A stretch of 32,387 nt of DNA, from the IMG/VR virus record IMGVR_UViG_3300044630_000533, positions 1-32,387 of that record. One strand, 5' to 3'. The stretch's first letter is position 1, and each line of letters starts with the position of its first letter. Of this stretch, positions 16,496 to 27,700 are shown in pieces. This stretch comes from a virus. The notes under the pieces were generated by a model. It made no database searches and had not been told where the DNA came from. It worked only from the letters and a program-made list of their open reading frames with translations. A program made the translations under genes and the position numbers.

Positions 16496-17373
16496 AATAT
16501 AAAATTAATGGTTCTATAAAAAAGAACTACGGTGGTGGTGGAGGTACTAGTACAGTAAGTAGTATTCCTGATTGGGCGCAACCCTACCTACAAAATGTTG
16601 GTAATGCTGCTGAAGCTGGTTATAGGTCAGGTGATCTAGGCAAAGTAGCTGGTGCATCAAGACTTCAATCAGACGCTTTTGGTGGTGGCGCTAATCTTAT
16701 TGGTGCAACAACTACAGGTGCTGCTGGTGCTTTGAGTGATCAATCAGGTCGCTTAGCTAACCTTGCTTCTACTGGTGTTGATACATCTGGCTCTGAAGCC
16801 TTGATTAGTAGTGCCACAGGCTCTATGGCTGACCAAGCTAAACGACTCACTGGTATGGCTATGGCTCCTAGTGCTGAGACTCTTGCGGCTCAAAAGTCAG
16901 GTATCTTACTTGACGCACAAAAGAAAGTCTCAGGATTGAATACTGGTTTTGGTCAAGCAGGTACATTAGGTTCTGCACGACAAGCTGTTATGCAAGGTGC
17001 TCAGAACGCTGAGACTACAGGTCAGCTTGCTAAGGTTGATGCTGAATATGAAAACAATATGTTTAGAAACCGACTTGCCGCTGAACAAGCTTTGGCAGGT
17101 ACTCAGACAGGTACTCTTAATGCCGCTACTAACTTGGCTAATCTTAGGTCAGGTGATGTTAGCACACGTCTTGCAGCTGAACAAGCTCTTCAGGGCGGTG
17201 CATCAGCAGGTGCTAACATTGTTAACACAGGTGTTGGTAATATTGCTAAACTTGGTGGTGAACAACGTGGTATTGATCAACAAGGTCTTGACGCAGGTTG
17301 GCAAGGTCTTCAGCGTTATGCTTCAACTATCTATGGTAACCCTGCAAGACAACAAGCGACTGGAGGTAAATAA
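16492..17373 (+). CDS. Ejection (internal virion) protein, gp14-like
   Basis: 293 residues; starts in an ATGA overlap. A basic N-terminus and a Gly run precede SSIPDWAQPYLQNVGNAAEA, a segment seen at the start of podovirus internal virion proteins. The remainder is Ala/Gly/Gln-rich, helical and without cysteine, with a repeated RLAAEQAL motif (about 197 and 224), suggesting a stacked helical hairpin. In T7, gp14 forms the outer-membrane part of the DNA ejection channel. This gene opens the run of five ejection-type genes ending at the RNA polymerase. Identity by pattern and position; no catalytic motif. Confidence 0.65.
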   Translation: MKYKINGSIKKNYGGGGGTSTVSSIPDWAQPYLQNVGNAAEAGYRSGDLGKVAGASRLQSDAFGGGANLIGATTTGAAGALSDQSGRLANLASTGVDTSGSEALISSATGSMADQAKRLTGMAMAPSAETLAAQKSGILLDAQKKVSGLNTGFGQAGTLGSARQAVMQGAQNAETTGQLAKVDAEYENNMFRNRLAAEQALAGTQTGTLNAATNLANLRSGDVSTRLAAEQALQGGASAGANIVNTGVGNIAKLGGEQRGIDQQGLDAGWQGLQRYASTIYGNPARQQATGGK

Positions 17374-18371
17374 TGGCTGGATCACAAGGTATGCCAACTT
17401 CAGTGGCTCCTCAACAAGGACAACCACAATCTACCCCCTCGGTGTTTAATATGGCAAATCAGCCAAGCGCTGATATGATGAGTCCTGCTGTTATGCCCAC
17501 TCAACCCTCTATGGGCGGTGGTAAAGGTGCTGGACCAATGCAACCCCAAAAGACTGCTATGGGTACTCCTATTGTTTATGGTAATGTTTATTCTAATTCG
17601 AATCAACCATTTAATCCATCACCAAACTCACCCTCAATAACTAATCCAACAGTAACTGAAAAACCATATGATGTACTTCAAGACCCAAGCTTTTATATGG
17701 CTGCTGACGGTACAACAAGTGTTCCTGGTTATGCTATGGGTACTACTGGTGTAGATGATCCATGGGATTGGTCTAATAAAGCCCCAGTAGCTCCATTAGC
17801 TGTGACTATTAAACCTTCTGAAGCAGTAATACCACAAGTTGTTCCTGATCAAACAGAACAACAACTAGGTCAGATGGCTATGGGTATGGGTACTAATGCA
17901 GCCGCAAAGGGTATTGATGCCGCATACAAAGCTTATAATGCACCATTGACAACTCAAGCAGTAGGTTCTATGGGAACTACCGCTAGTGGCGCTCCAGTGG
18001 CATTAACTAACATAGGAGCTTTGTCTGCACCTGCCGCATCTTCTATGCCAACAGCTATAGGCGCTATGTCAACCCCTATGAGTGGTGCTCTTCTTCCTGC
18101 TAGCGGTTTGGGAAGTGTCGCTGGTGCTGGAACAGGTATTGCCGCAGGATCTGCTGCACCTATTGGTGCTACTATTGGTTCAAGCCTAGGCACTGGTCTT
18201 GCAGCTGCTGAAGGTGCTACATTAGCTGGAGCTGGAACTGCAGCCGCTGGAACTGGTGCTGCTGGGCTCGGCAGTGCTTTAGGTGCTGGTGGTAGTGCTG
18301 CTTTGGCGGCTCTTGGCCCTGTGGGAGCTACTATCGCAGCAGGGTTAGTTTTAAAGAAAATACTTGGATAA
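17373..18371 (+). CDS. Ejection protein with Gly/Ala-zipper membrane segment
   Basis: 332 residues; TAATG overlap with the previous gene. The N-terminal half is Met/Pro/Gln-rich and disordered. A motif ADGTTSVPGYAMGTTGVDDP followed by TIKPSEAVIP (about 109-155) echoes the VPAMLTPGEAVIP motif of the next protein. The C-terminal 100 residues are a low-complexity Gly/Ala run (AGTGIAAGSAAPIGATIGSS), closing with AALGPVGATIAAGLVLKKIL, a glycine-zipper hydrophobic helix able to insert in membranes. This suits an ejection channel component. No enzymatic motif is visible. Confidence 0.6.
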   Translation: MAGSQGMPTSVAPQQGQPQSTPSVFNMANQPSADMMSPAVMPTQPSMGGGKGAGPMQPQKTAMGTPIVYGNVYSNSNQPFNPSPNSPSITNPTVTEKPYDVLQDPSFYMAADGTTSVPGYAMGTTGVDDPWDWSNKAPVAPLAVTIKPSEAVIPQVVPDQTEQQLGQMAMGMGTNAAAKGIDAAYKAYNAPLTTQAVGSMGTTASGAPVALTNIGALSAPAASSMPTAIGAMSTPMSGALLPASGLGSVAGAGTGIAAGSAAPIGATIGSSLGTGLAAAEGATLAGAGTAAAGTGAAGLGSALGAGGSAALAALGPVGATIAAGLVLKKILG

Positions 18372-18380
18372 GGAAATACT

Positions 18381-20882
18381 ATGGCACCATTATCAGGTAA
18401 ACAACATAGAGAGTACCTCAAGTTCCAAAATAAAGAAGCTCGTGAAGCTTCTAAGATGGGACTTGACGAAATGCGTAAACAACAATTACATCAGATCAAA
18501 CTCCAAGAAGCAGCCGCAAAAGCTAATCAAGGTTTAGGTCATAGACAACAAGTTAATAATGCTAGGCTTAAAGATATGGGTATTCCCTTACCTAAAGGTG
18601 CAAGTATTAACAAACAAAAATTAGGTATTCCTTCAACAAATCCTCTGGCTGGTACAGAGATGTTTAAGCAAGGACAACACAAGTTACCTCAATCTCCTAT
18701 ATTTAAAGCACAAGGCACTGATACAGTTCCTGCTATGCTTACTCCCGGAGAAGCTGTTATCCCAGCACCTGCCGCACAGAATCCTAAGAACAAAAAAGCT
18801 ATTAAGCGTATGGTCCAAGAAGGTCGTAAGGCTAATAGGCTTCGTGACGGTGCTGTTAATATAGTTAATTCTGACGCACCAGCCCAAGCACGTTATCATG
18901 CAGACGGTACTAGTGATGTACCATCGTTAGCTTATCGTCATCCAGACGTACCCGGATCTTCATTTAATGACGGTACTGAGCGTGTGTTTAGCCGTGGTTC
19001 CGCTGATATGCAACATTATAATGATGGTACATATGGTGTAGTGCCACAGCAAGTACAGTCTGCTGTTGGCTACCAATATGGTACTGTTGATGCAGACATT
19101 GATGAAGAAAGAAAACGTCAGGGTGTAGTACCAATGGTTATTCAACCAGCTAGCACAGAGACAATCCCTATTTGGGATGAAAGAAGAGCCGAAGAAGGTG
19201 ATCGGTTTGCTAATATGGTTGCTGTTGATAACAGACCTATGCGGGATATTCCTATGGTTTCTGCAGTAACAACTCCTGTTATGGATCAAACACCATCTAA
19301 TGCAGTTATAACATCGAAAGAAGTCCCACCAGTAGTATTAGATACTTCGATTCCAATTAAATCAGTACCTGCTCCTAATGTTTCAGTTATTCCTGCAATT
19401 CCTGATAGGTTAAGAAAAGTTCCATTAGGATCACCTGATTCAGATGTAGTTTCTGTTACTAATAATCCCACAGTTGTTACTAGCCCTCTCGCAGTTGCTC
19501 CAGATCAATTAAATAAAGAAGAATTAGCTGGTCTTGATGTGGTTAACACACAGAATACACCTGCAACAGTTACTTCGGCTGTACCTACTACTACTACTAC
19601 TCCGACTGTACCTTCTAAGGTAGACCCTTACGCTGGTATAGAGCCTACTCTCAGAAAAGATTTTGAGACAGACCCTGTTAAAGCAGCTAGAAAGATTCGT
19701 AGTGTATCTGAAATTGTTGAAGAGTTAGCTGGAAAACAAAAGACAGAAAAGTCTTTTACAGACTCGTTAGCTAACTTGTTTACTGCCAGTGGCTTTAAAG
19801 AAGAACTTGGTTTAAATAATCAAGATATTATTCGTATGGCTATTTCTACTGCTGTTGGTGCTAAGAAGTTTGGTGTAAATCGTGCGCTTGCTTATGCAGG
19901 TAAACAGGCTTTTGAAGACTCTAACAAGCGAAATGCACAAGCACAAGCTGAAGCTAAAGCGATTCGTACAGCCGCTGTTCAAATTCGTGGTCAAGAAATT
20001 CGTGATGTTCGTAACGCAGAAGATGCTGCTGCTCGAGAACAACGTGATATAATTCGTGAAAATGCTCGTGCTGCACATGAAAGATTTAAAGCAGAGCAAG
20101 CAGTTCGTATGCAAGAGATCAAAGAGAGGTTTGAACGTGACAGGGATATTTTAAGGTATCAGCAGGATATGCAAAAAGAAGCAATGCGATTAACAGCCCA
20201 AGACAATCGTATGAATAAAATGTTTGGTTTCCAACAGGCTTTAATAGATTATAGAGAGGATAAGAAACAGAATTCTCCTAACGCTATAGTTGAACGTCTT
20301 TCCGCAAATATTCAGAAAGCATCTAGTGCTGTTGGAGAAATTTTAGATCGATCGTTTGGTGCTGATAACATCCAAGGTAAGGCTAACCCAAATAGGGAAG
20401 GTTTCCCAACTAAAACACAAGCAACTCAGCAAGTTGTATCTGCCCTTGCTAATGCGGGTTATGATATGTCTAACCCTGATGTGTATATGCAAGCCACATC
20501 AGTTATTAACTCGGGAATTGAAAAAGCAATTGCAGATAAAAAGTCTGGTAGAGTAGATATTCCTAACGTTACTCCTTATATAATGAGTAGCATAATGCAA
20601 CAACGTTTAAAGATTCCATCTGAATTACTTAATGTTGGTAAAGATAATAAACCAATGCCAGCTGAAAAGTTAACGTCTTTGTTTAAAGAAGTTAGATCTT
20701 TAGCTTTAGACCCAGAGACAGGTAAAGTTAACACAACAAAAGAAGCTGAAATTGCAAATGGTATTTTTGCTGAATGGAATGGTCCTAACGGTAAAAAGCA
20801 TCGTGCACAATTTAAAGGTACAGAGAACGAATCAGCCTTTGCACAATTTATGCAAGCAAGTTTAACTAAACTTAAACAGTAA
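18381..20882 (+). CDS. Long helical ejection protein with VPAMLTPGEAVIP motif
   Basis: 833 residues, ribosome site aaggaa. Near residue 110 lies GTDTVPAMLTPGEAVIPAPA, with KKAIKRMVQEGRKANRLRDG after it; this motif recurs in phage internal virion and tape-measure proteins. Several degenerate (H/Y)xDGTxxVP units follow (about 170-225). A Pro/Val/Thr-rich linker covers 260-420, then a long charged helix without breaks at about 510-630 (RNAEDAAAREQRDIIRENAR), and a helical C-terminus. By position (between the gp14-like and SNase/RNA polymerase genes) it matches T7 gp15 in the ejection stack; a tape measure is less likely for a short-tailed phage. No enzymatic residues recognised. Confidence 0.6.
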   Translation: MAPLSGKQHREYLKFQNKEAREASKMGLDEMRKQQLHQIKLQEAAAKANQGLGHRQQVNNARLKDMGIPLPKGASINKQKLGIPSTNPLAGTEMFKQGQHKLPQSPIFKAQGTDTVPAMLTPGEAVIPAPAAQNPKNKKAIKRMVQEGRKANRLRDGAVNIVNSDAPAQARYHADGTSDVPSLAYRHPDVPGSSFNDGTERVFSRGSADMQHYNDGTYGVVPQQVQSAVGYQYGTVDADIDEERKRQGVVPMVIQPASTETIPIWDERRAEEGDRFANMVAVDNRPMRDIPMVSAVTTPVMDQTPSNAVITSKEVPPVVLDTSIPIKSVPAPNVSVIPAIPDRLRKVPLGSPDSDVVSVTNNPTVVTSPLAVAPDQLNKEELAGLDVVNTQNTPATVTSAVPTTTTTPTVPSKVDPYAGIEPTLRKDFETDPVKAARKIRSVSEIVEELAGKQKTEKSFTDSLANLFTASGFKEELGLNNQDIIRMAISTAVGAKKFGVNRALAYAGKQAFEDSNKRNAQAQAEAKAIRTAAVQIRGQEIRDVRNAEDAAAREQRDIIRENARAAHERFKAEQAVRMQEIKERFERDRDILRYQQDMQKEAMRLTAQDNRMNKMFGFQQALIDYREDKKQNSPNAIVERLSANIQKASSAVGEILDRSFGADNIQGKANPNREGFPTKTQATQQVVSALANAGYDMSNPDVYMQATSVINSGIEKAIADKKSGRVDIPNVTPYIMSSIMQQRLKIPSELLNVGKDNKPMPAEKLTSLFKEVRSLALDPETGKVNTTKEAEIANGIFAEWNGPNGKKHRAQFKGTENESAFAQFMQASLTKLKQ

Positions 20883-20896
20883 ATAAAGGAAAATAA

Positions 20897-23800
20897 ATGG
20901 ATGGATATTTAGACAACCTAAGAAAGATAATATCAAGGAAATCAGATTTACCAGGAGGTATCTCATTAACGGATGCTGATACCGTGGTAACCCCTTCGGG
21001 GGAATCCATCCGTCTTCAAGGCATTAGTGCAAGAGAGACTGCTAAACTTCCTGATGATTTAAGTAAAAGTAAAGGCGCTCAAGCGGGTGCCTATACCCAA
21101 AGTAGATTGATGGAAGACGTTATTCGTGAGGGTAACTTTACTACACCAGTACTTACACAAGATAAATCTTATAAACGTACTCTTGGTGATTTAGTAGACC
21201 CTAGTGGAAGACGTCTTACTAACAAAGCATTAGAAATGGGTATTGTTGATCCAACAGCCGATACAACTAGAGATCAATACAACTCTATGTACATGGGTAA
21301 TCTTGACCGTGCTCAACGTAGAGTAGATAAGCAACCTACAATAGCTGACAGTTTACTTTTTGAGCTTAACAAAGAGCGTAACCCTAATGGGTTTATGATG
21401 TCTAAGCTTCAAACAGATACTGCTGGTATGTATGGTCAAGCAAAAGAACAAGGTCTTGACGAGTATTTTTCTGGTCCATCTATTATCAGAAAAGGTGAAG
21501 ATCGGTATGGTAAAGCTATTTCTAATTTAAGCAGTGGTTGGGATCAAGGTAAACTTCAAGCCGCTAAAAGCGTGTATGGTATGTTTGATCTTATTGCGGA
21601 TAAAACAGGTAGCGAATCATTTAAAAACTTTGCACAATCAGGTATTAATGAAAATACCTCTTTGTTAAGAGACATACCTGAATTAAGAAGTGCAGAGGCA
21701 TTTAATGATAAAGGTGAGTGGAAATTAGATACACTAGGTAAGTTCTTTGATTGGACTGTAGGTAGTGCAGCTGCTTCTGCTCCTCAAATGTTGACTAGTA
21801 TTGTTGCTGTTATGGCTTCACCAGCAACCTATGGTGCTTCTTTATCAATTCCATTTAGTATGTACACAGGTCAGGTATACAACGATCAGAAGAATAAGAA
21901 TGCAACTGCCGCTGTTGCTGCTGGTTTTACTATGACAGTGCTTGATAAGTTATCATTGCCATTTATTCTTGGTAAAGGTAAAGACATTACTAAACAGGCT
22001 ACTCAAGATTTAGTATTGAGAGAGCTACAAAAGACAATGACTAAAGAAGCGGCTGAAGAGTTGCTACGTAAGTCTATGACTGAGTCTGTTAAGGAAGTTA
22101 GTACTGCTTTCAAAACAATTTCTGGTGGTACGCTTAATAAGATAAAAGGTATTGGAGGAGCTACTGCTTCTGGTGCTTTGGTTGAGAGTGGTGTAGAAAC
22201 ACTACAAGAATTAGCTGGTTATTTTGGTGAGCAAGGTAGTTTTGATTTACCTTCTTCACCAGAAGAAATGACAAAGCTAAAATCTAGATTGGCAAATGCG
22301 GCTGTTGGTGGTGCTGTATTAGGTGGTGGATTGTCTGGTGGTCTTAAGACTTATTCAGTATTAACTGCACCAAGCGATGTTGTTCCTAGATCATCAACTG
22401 ATGTTGAGTTTAGAGAAAAATATATTAATGATATTAATGAACAACGTGTAGCTTCAGGAGATACTCCTATTGTTACAATGCCTTCTACTACAGACGTTAT
22501 TGATAAGACATTAGAATTACAAGAGAAAAATCCTATTGAAACATCGTTAAATGCTTTAGCTTCTGCTGAGACTGCTAAAAGACAGACTGAAGGTGTTTAT
22601 GCTAAAACAATGTCTGCTATAAAAGATAAAGGTATTAGTGGTTTATTTGGTAAATTTTCTAACATTATAACTAGTGATACTAAACATAAGAGCATTTACT
22701 CAGCTACATTATCTACATTGTTAGGTAGTTCTACTGCTGTTAATGGGGCTTCTATTGAAAACCACCAAGCTATTTTAGAGTCAAACATCTTTAAAAACTT
22801 TGGTAACATTGAAAATTTTATTTCTGCTTTTGGTGGTGTATCTGCTACAGAAGCTTCTCGTATTATATCTAACCCTACTGTTGTTAATGCAATATCAGAG
22901 TTAGCTCGTATTAAAAGAGATTTATTTGCTACTTCTACCAGAGATATCGCTGATAAGATGGATATTGATTACGGTAACTTTGGTAATTTTAAAGATTCTA
23001 TTATTGATTATGCTGATAGAATAAGTAATTTAACTAAAGCATACAATCAAGCTACAGGTAAAGATTTGTCTGTTAGACAATTCTTAGAGTTTAAACCATT
23101 AGATAAAACAATTGTGTCAAAGAACTCTGGTCAGTTTGTCAGAGACTTACAACAACACTTAGGTATGAACTATGCAGATGCAACTGAATTAACTAATGCA
23201 ATACTAGATAACAAACAAGTTAATAGTTTTGAGGATTCACTTGATGAATTGCTTAATGGTAATGCAGAAAAGATTAAAGATAAGCAAGGGTTAGAAGCTA
23301 AACTAGCTCAACCCGGAGTCAAAAGTTTCTTTAATCAGTATATGTCTCATAACATTATAGATAACGCTTATTCATTAGCCGCATCGGGTGCTGCTTTTAA
23401 TACTAATAAAGAGTTAATTGGTAAAGATGGTTCTAAGCTTGCCGCATTAGTTCAGCAAATGAAAGACAATGGTGACATTGATGATGTACAAGCTAGTTTT
23501 ATAGCTAAAGAAATTCAAGATGTGTTAGCAATGCGTAATGGTGAATTCAAAGCCATTACTAATCCTTATTTAAAAGGTGCATTGAACACTCTTAATTTCT
23601 TATCTACTATTACTGCACTACCATTAGCCGCTGTTAGTTCTACAGTAGAGTTTGCTCAGATATATCGTAACCTAAATAGACCACAAGCCGCTAAAGCTAC
23701 ATTGGCTTTACTTAAAAGTACAGGCAGTGAAATAGGTGCTTTGTACAGAGAGATTGGTAACAAGCTTACTGATAGAGTTCTTATTAAAAATGCTAAGATT

Positions 23801-24700
23801 AGAACAGACTTGTCTGAAGCAGGATACCTAAGAGAAGGTGGTGTTGGTCATCGTAATGACATTCTAACGTCATATTATTCTAAATGGACTGACGGGTTCT
23901 TTAAGTTAACTGGTTTAACTTCTGTAACAGCTATTACCCGTAATGCTCGATTAGCTATTGCAGCTGATGCTATACAAAATTGGTTGAATGTTGTTTCTGA
24001 AGGTACAGGTACTGAACAAGAAATAGCAGATGCTAAAGACCATTTAAGACGTATTAACGTTGACTATGAATACATGATGGCTATTAATGCTGATACTAAA
24101 TCTACAGAAAAATATGTTATAAACAATTTACAACAGGCTACATATAACTTTGTTAATGAAGCAGTTATTATACCTACTATTCTTAATAGACCTAAGTTTT
24201 ATAGTGATCCTTATCTAAAACTGTTTACTCAATTTACGGGTTATACATCAGCATTCACAGCAAATATTCTCCCAAGATTAGTAACTGATATCCGTAAGTC
24301 AGGATCAGATGATCAAAAGAATACTGCAGCTGTTATTGCTATGATGCTTGCTTTGGCTATGCTTTCTTTGTATATTAAAGATATGATTAAGTATGGTGAA
24401 CATCCACCTGAGTGGGTCAAAGAAAATAAAGAGTTTTTAAGAGTTATTAATGCAATGGGTATCTTAGGTTCAGGACAACGGATCTTTGATCAGATATTCC
24501 CATTGATAGAAGACAACAGAAAGAAATCTATCACAGATAAGATTGCCGAACAATCCGCACAGCTCTCATACATCAAGAAGGTTGAAAGAGCTTTAGAGGC
24601 ACCAGAAGGTAAACGGATTGAACAGGGTGCGAAGCTGCTTCCCATAGTTGGAACAAGTCCCGCTTTCGCTAAATACTTACAGAAAGAGCTAGGAGAATAA
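20897..24700 (+). CDS. Large ejection protein with N-terminal SNase-like nuclease domain
   Basis: 1267 residues, ribosome site aaagga. Residues 22-118 fit the staphylococcal nuclease fold: TDADTV (Asp26, Asp28), then SIRLQGISARE with Arg39 and Glu47, then DKSYKRTLGDLVDPSGRRL with Arg94, and NKALEMGIV. Spacing Arg39-Glu47 (8) and Glu47-Arg94 (47) is close to SNase Arg35-Glu43-Arg87 (8 and 44), but the calcium ligand Asp40 is replaced by Ser44, so activity may be altered. Hydrophobic, membrane-capable segments follow near 286-322, 338-358, 467-485 and 1140-1164. T7 gp16, in the same gene position, has a lytic transglycosylase at its N-terminus; here a nuclease-like domain takes its place. Stop and next start are adjacent. 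Confidence 0.72.
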   Translation: MDGYLDNLRKIISRKSDLPGGISLTDADTVVTPSGESIRLQGISARETAKLPDDLSKSKGAQAGAYTQSRLMEDVIREGNFTTPVLTQDKSYKRTLGDLVDPSGRRLTNKALEMGIVDPTADTTRDQYNSMYMGNLDRAQRRVDKQPTIADSLLFELNKERNPNGFMMSKLQTDTAGMYGQAKEQGLDEYFSGPSIIRKGEDRYGKAISNLSSGWDQGKLQAAKSVYGMFDLIADKTGSESFKNFAQSGINENTSLLRDIPELRSAEAFNDKGEWKLDTLGKFFDWTVGSAAASAPQMLTSIVAVMASPATYGASLSIPFSMYTGQVYNDQKNKNATAAVAAGFTMTVLDKLSLPFILGKGKDITKQATQDLVLRELQKTMTKEAAEELLRKSMTESVKEVSTAFKTISGGTLNKIKGIGGATASGALVESGVETLQELAGYFGEQGSFDLPSSPEEMTKLKSRLANAAVGGAVLGGGLSGGLKTYSVLTAPSDVVPRSSTDVEFREKYINDINEQRVASGDTPIVTMPSTTDVIDKTLELQEKNPIETSLNALASAETAKRQTEGVYAKTMSAIKDKGISGLFGKFSNIITSDTKHKSIYSATLSTLLGSSTAVNGASIENHQAILESNIFKNFGNIENFISAFGGVSATEASRIISNPTVVNAISELARIKRDLFATSTRDIADKMDIDYGNFGNFKDSIIDYADRISNLTKAYNQATGKDLSVRQFLEFKPLDKTIVSKNSGQFVRDLQQHLGMNYADATELTNAILDNKQVNSFEDSLDELLNGNAEKIKDKQGLEAKLAQPGVKSFFNQYMSHNIIDNAYSLAASGAAFNTNKELIGKDGSKLAALVQQMKDNGDIDDVQASFIAKEIQDVLAMRNGEFKAITNPYLKGALNTLNFLSTITALPLAAVSSTVEFAQIYRNLNRPQAAKATLALLKSTGSEIGALYREIGNKLTDRVLIKNAKIRTDLSEAGYLREGGVGHRNDILTSYYSKWTDGFFKLTGLTSVTAITRNARLAIAADAIQNWLNVVSEGTGTEQEIADAKDHLRRINVDYEYMMAINADTKSTEKYVINNLQQATYNFVNEAVIIPTILNRPKFYSDPYLKLFTQFTGYTSAFTANILPRLVTDIRKSGSDDQKNTAAVIAMMLALAMLSLYIKDMIKYGEHPPEWVKENKEFLRVINAMGILGSGQRIFDQIFPLIEDNRKKSITDKIAEQSAQLSYIKKVERALEAPEGKRIEQGAKLLPIVGTSPAFAKYLQKELGE

Positions 24701-27700
24701 ATGGCAGTTAATATTAACACAAGCAAAAACGTACCTACAATACCACGTATTGCAGATGATTTGCTTCAACAACAGATCAACGAAGCTAATGCTCGTATGG
24801 CGGCTCAACCCCCTCGGCAAGAAGCAATACCTAACCCTTCAGCAATCTTTGGTGAAGAGGAAGAGTTTGTTCTTCCATATAAAAAGTCTCCATATGTTAT
24901 TCCAAGAAGACTTTCTGGTCTACCTCCTGATGCAAAGTTACTTGCAGGTACAGATGTTCGTATGCCTTCAGAACAAGAGGCTATACCTACGGACCAAGAG
25001 ATTATACCTACAGAGCAATTATCTGAGGATGTCCAACCTGAAATGATAGAAGAAACACCACAAGAAGATGGTGGGTTTGGTATGGATAGCTTTGCTATTG
25101 AAAGTACTGATCAAGACTATTACAGTAAACTTCAAGAAGAACGTAACAGGCAAATGGAAGTAAGGAAAATCCTTGATCCTTCTCGTTTTGAAAATGAAAA
25201 TGATATCAGAACTGCTTACGGTGAAGGGGCAGTTAAAGCTACAGAAGCAGGTGCTATTATTCGTACTGCTATGAATATTACTAATGGTCTTAATGATCTT
25301 GATGTAGGCTTATATAAAGAGGGTACAACATCTAATGCACAGCTTAACGGTCTTACTTATCTTAAACAGGGTACTGGATTAGATACTAAACAGATTGGTA
25401 ATGCCGCTACTACTTCTTTTATTTTGTATGCTCCTATGTTATCAGGTGCAGCATCTCAAAAAGACGGTGAGATCATGTCTGCTGAGGACAATGCTGATAT
25501 TGATAGCTTAGACCAACTGATAATGGATGACGGTGATGGTGCCTTAGATAAGGTAGCCGTTAATGGTGGTCTTAAACGTGACATGGTCCAAAAGGGTTTA
25601 GGTCGTTTGTTTAAAAAGCTTTCAAAAAGTGTCGGTGATACTTATTGGGGTAATACAGAACGTATTAATCAAAACATTTCTAATGAGGCTGCTGGTGCAA
25701 CCATTGTTCAAGCTTTAGTTGATAAGGGTTATTTGGTTGAAGATGTTAACCCAGATGGTGTTGAGATTCTTAGACTAAGTCCAGGCTTAGGTGCTGACTT
25801 AAGATACAAGAGTAAAGGTATGCAACGTAGTGTTACTGGTGCATTGTCAGGTAAAGCTCAAAAGGCTCCTCCTACTGAAACAGGTGCTTATCAAGGTGCA
25901 TTACAAGATGTCCGTGAAATGGATAAAAAGAAACAAGAGTACACTGTTACACAACAAATGGCTGAAGCCAAAGGTGCTGTAGCTAAAGTACCACTCTTTA
26001 TTTCACCCGTTAAAGCTTACTTTGCAGCTCTGTTTAATGAAGCTATTCTTGGTCATGTTAAAAACCCAATGAACCCAGCACAATTAGATGTTATGGGATT
26101 GTTAAAGGTATCCGAAGAAGATATTCAAGATGCTTCTGCTAATGGAAACAAAACATCTGCAGAAATTATTGATCAAAAAGTAAGCAATCTTCAAACTGAA
26201 TTAGGTGACATGGCAGCACACGTAGCCTATGGTGGTCCACAGTTCTCTACTTATTGGGAAGACTATGCTACCCATCGTATGTATCAAGATGCAACTGACT
26301 TTAACCCACAACGTAATAAGTGGACTCGTGCATTAACTGTAGGTAAGTCTTCTCCTATTATGCTTAATAGTAACTTCCATAATACAGGTGTTAACAAAGC
26401 AACTGCTGAAGGATTCTTTAGCAGGATTGCAGGTAAAGCTCGAAATGGTAATTTTACTTTGTCAGCAGATGAAAAAGAATTAAGTTTCCTTACAACACTT
26501 GGTCGTGTACTTGATTCAAGTAGGTCTGTTGGTATGTCATCTGAATCTATATTGTTGCCTGACCTGTTACAAACAGTAACACCAATGTTTATTGCTGAAG
26601 CAGCTGCAAAAGGTAGATTGTTACGTAGTATTGTACCTAATAACACTCGTGAAGTTGTTAATGCTCTTGGTAAACCAGAAGGTCTTATTGATAAGCTTAC
26701 TCCTGCTCAGAAAGGTGCTTTAGATAACTTCCTTAAAGAAGCAGATAGAGACGACTGGGGTTATAAGCTTCAGGCGTATCTTGATGCAGCTAACTATTTA
26801 GATGCAAAAATGAATGGTACACCTTTCACACCACGAGTTACTGTAGCTCTTGATATGAACTCTGCTGGTCGTTCGTTCTTAGCCGCTGACGTTGGTAACA
26901 TGGATATCTTAAGTCGTGTTGGATTAGTATGGGATAAGTTTGTTGATAGAGTAGACGATTTCTTTACTGATACATTACCTAATGAAAAGGGTGATCCACG
27001 ATACTACTTTACAACTGTAGCTTTAGATACAGGTATCTCTGCTGCTTTTGGTGATGCTAAACAAGAGAAGATTGATAAATTTAAAATGTTGCTTGCTAAA
27101 TATGGTGGTGCAGGAGTTGCTGGTAATAAGCAGTTCAACAAAGACTTTTCAAAGAAAGTCTTGATGACCACTGACTATGGTAAGCCAGCTAACTTTCACA
27201 TTGCAGAAGCTAAAGCCTTTTTAAAGAGTCACCCTGAATTTAGAGATGAAGCAGTAAAGTTTTATAATGGTGATGTAGATGCTTTAGCCAAAGACATCAA
27301 TGAGATTTATAAAGCAACTTTAAAACAAACAACAGACGCTTGGCAGTATGTGTTGCCTAAGAAGATGGTTAAGTTCTTACAGATGTTTGGTCGAGTACCT
27401 AAACCAATTGGTTACTACAATGAAAACATTTCTATTGGTAGATTTGGTACTGAGCCTACAGGTAATATTGTTCAAATCAAAGGTGCAGAAGGTAAACGCA
27501 GACGTATTATGGAGACTATGAGGATGTTTGATCCTTTAGCTCCTGCTAAGGCTAAAGGTTTAAGGCTAGACGATGGTTCATTGTTCATACCTGAAGAAGG
27601 TTCTGGAGCAGTTAACCAAGTTGGTCCTACATTCGGTCAATATCGTGAGTCAATTATTGTTGCTGAGACAGCAAGGTTACTTAATGGTAATAAAACACCA

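Noticed and set aside
17954-18421. 155-codon minus-strand open frame
   Set aside because: Mirror of the Gly/Ala-rich end of the ejection protein; would run against the late operon.
18381-20882. Tape measure protein
   Set aside because: The VPAMLTPGE motif is shared with tape measures, but gene order (nozzle, gp14-like, polymerase) and lack of long-tail genes fit an internal virion protein of a short-tailed phage better.
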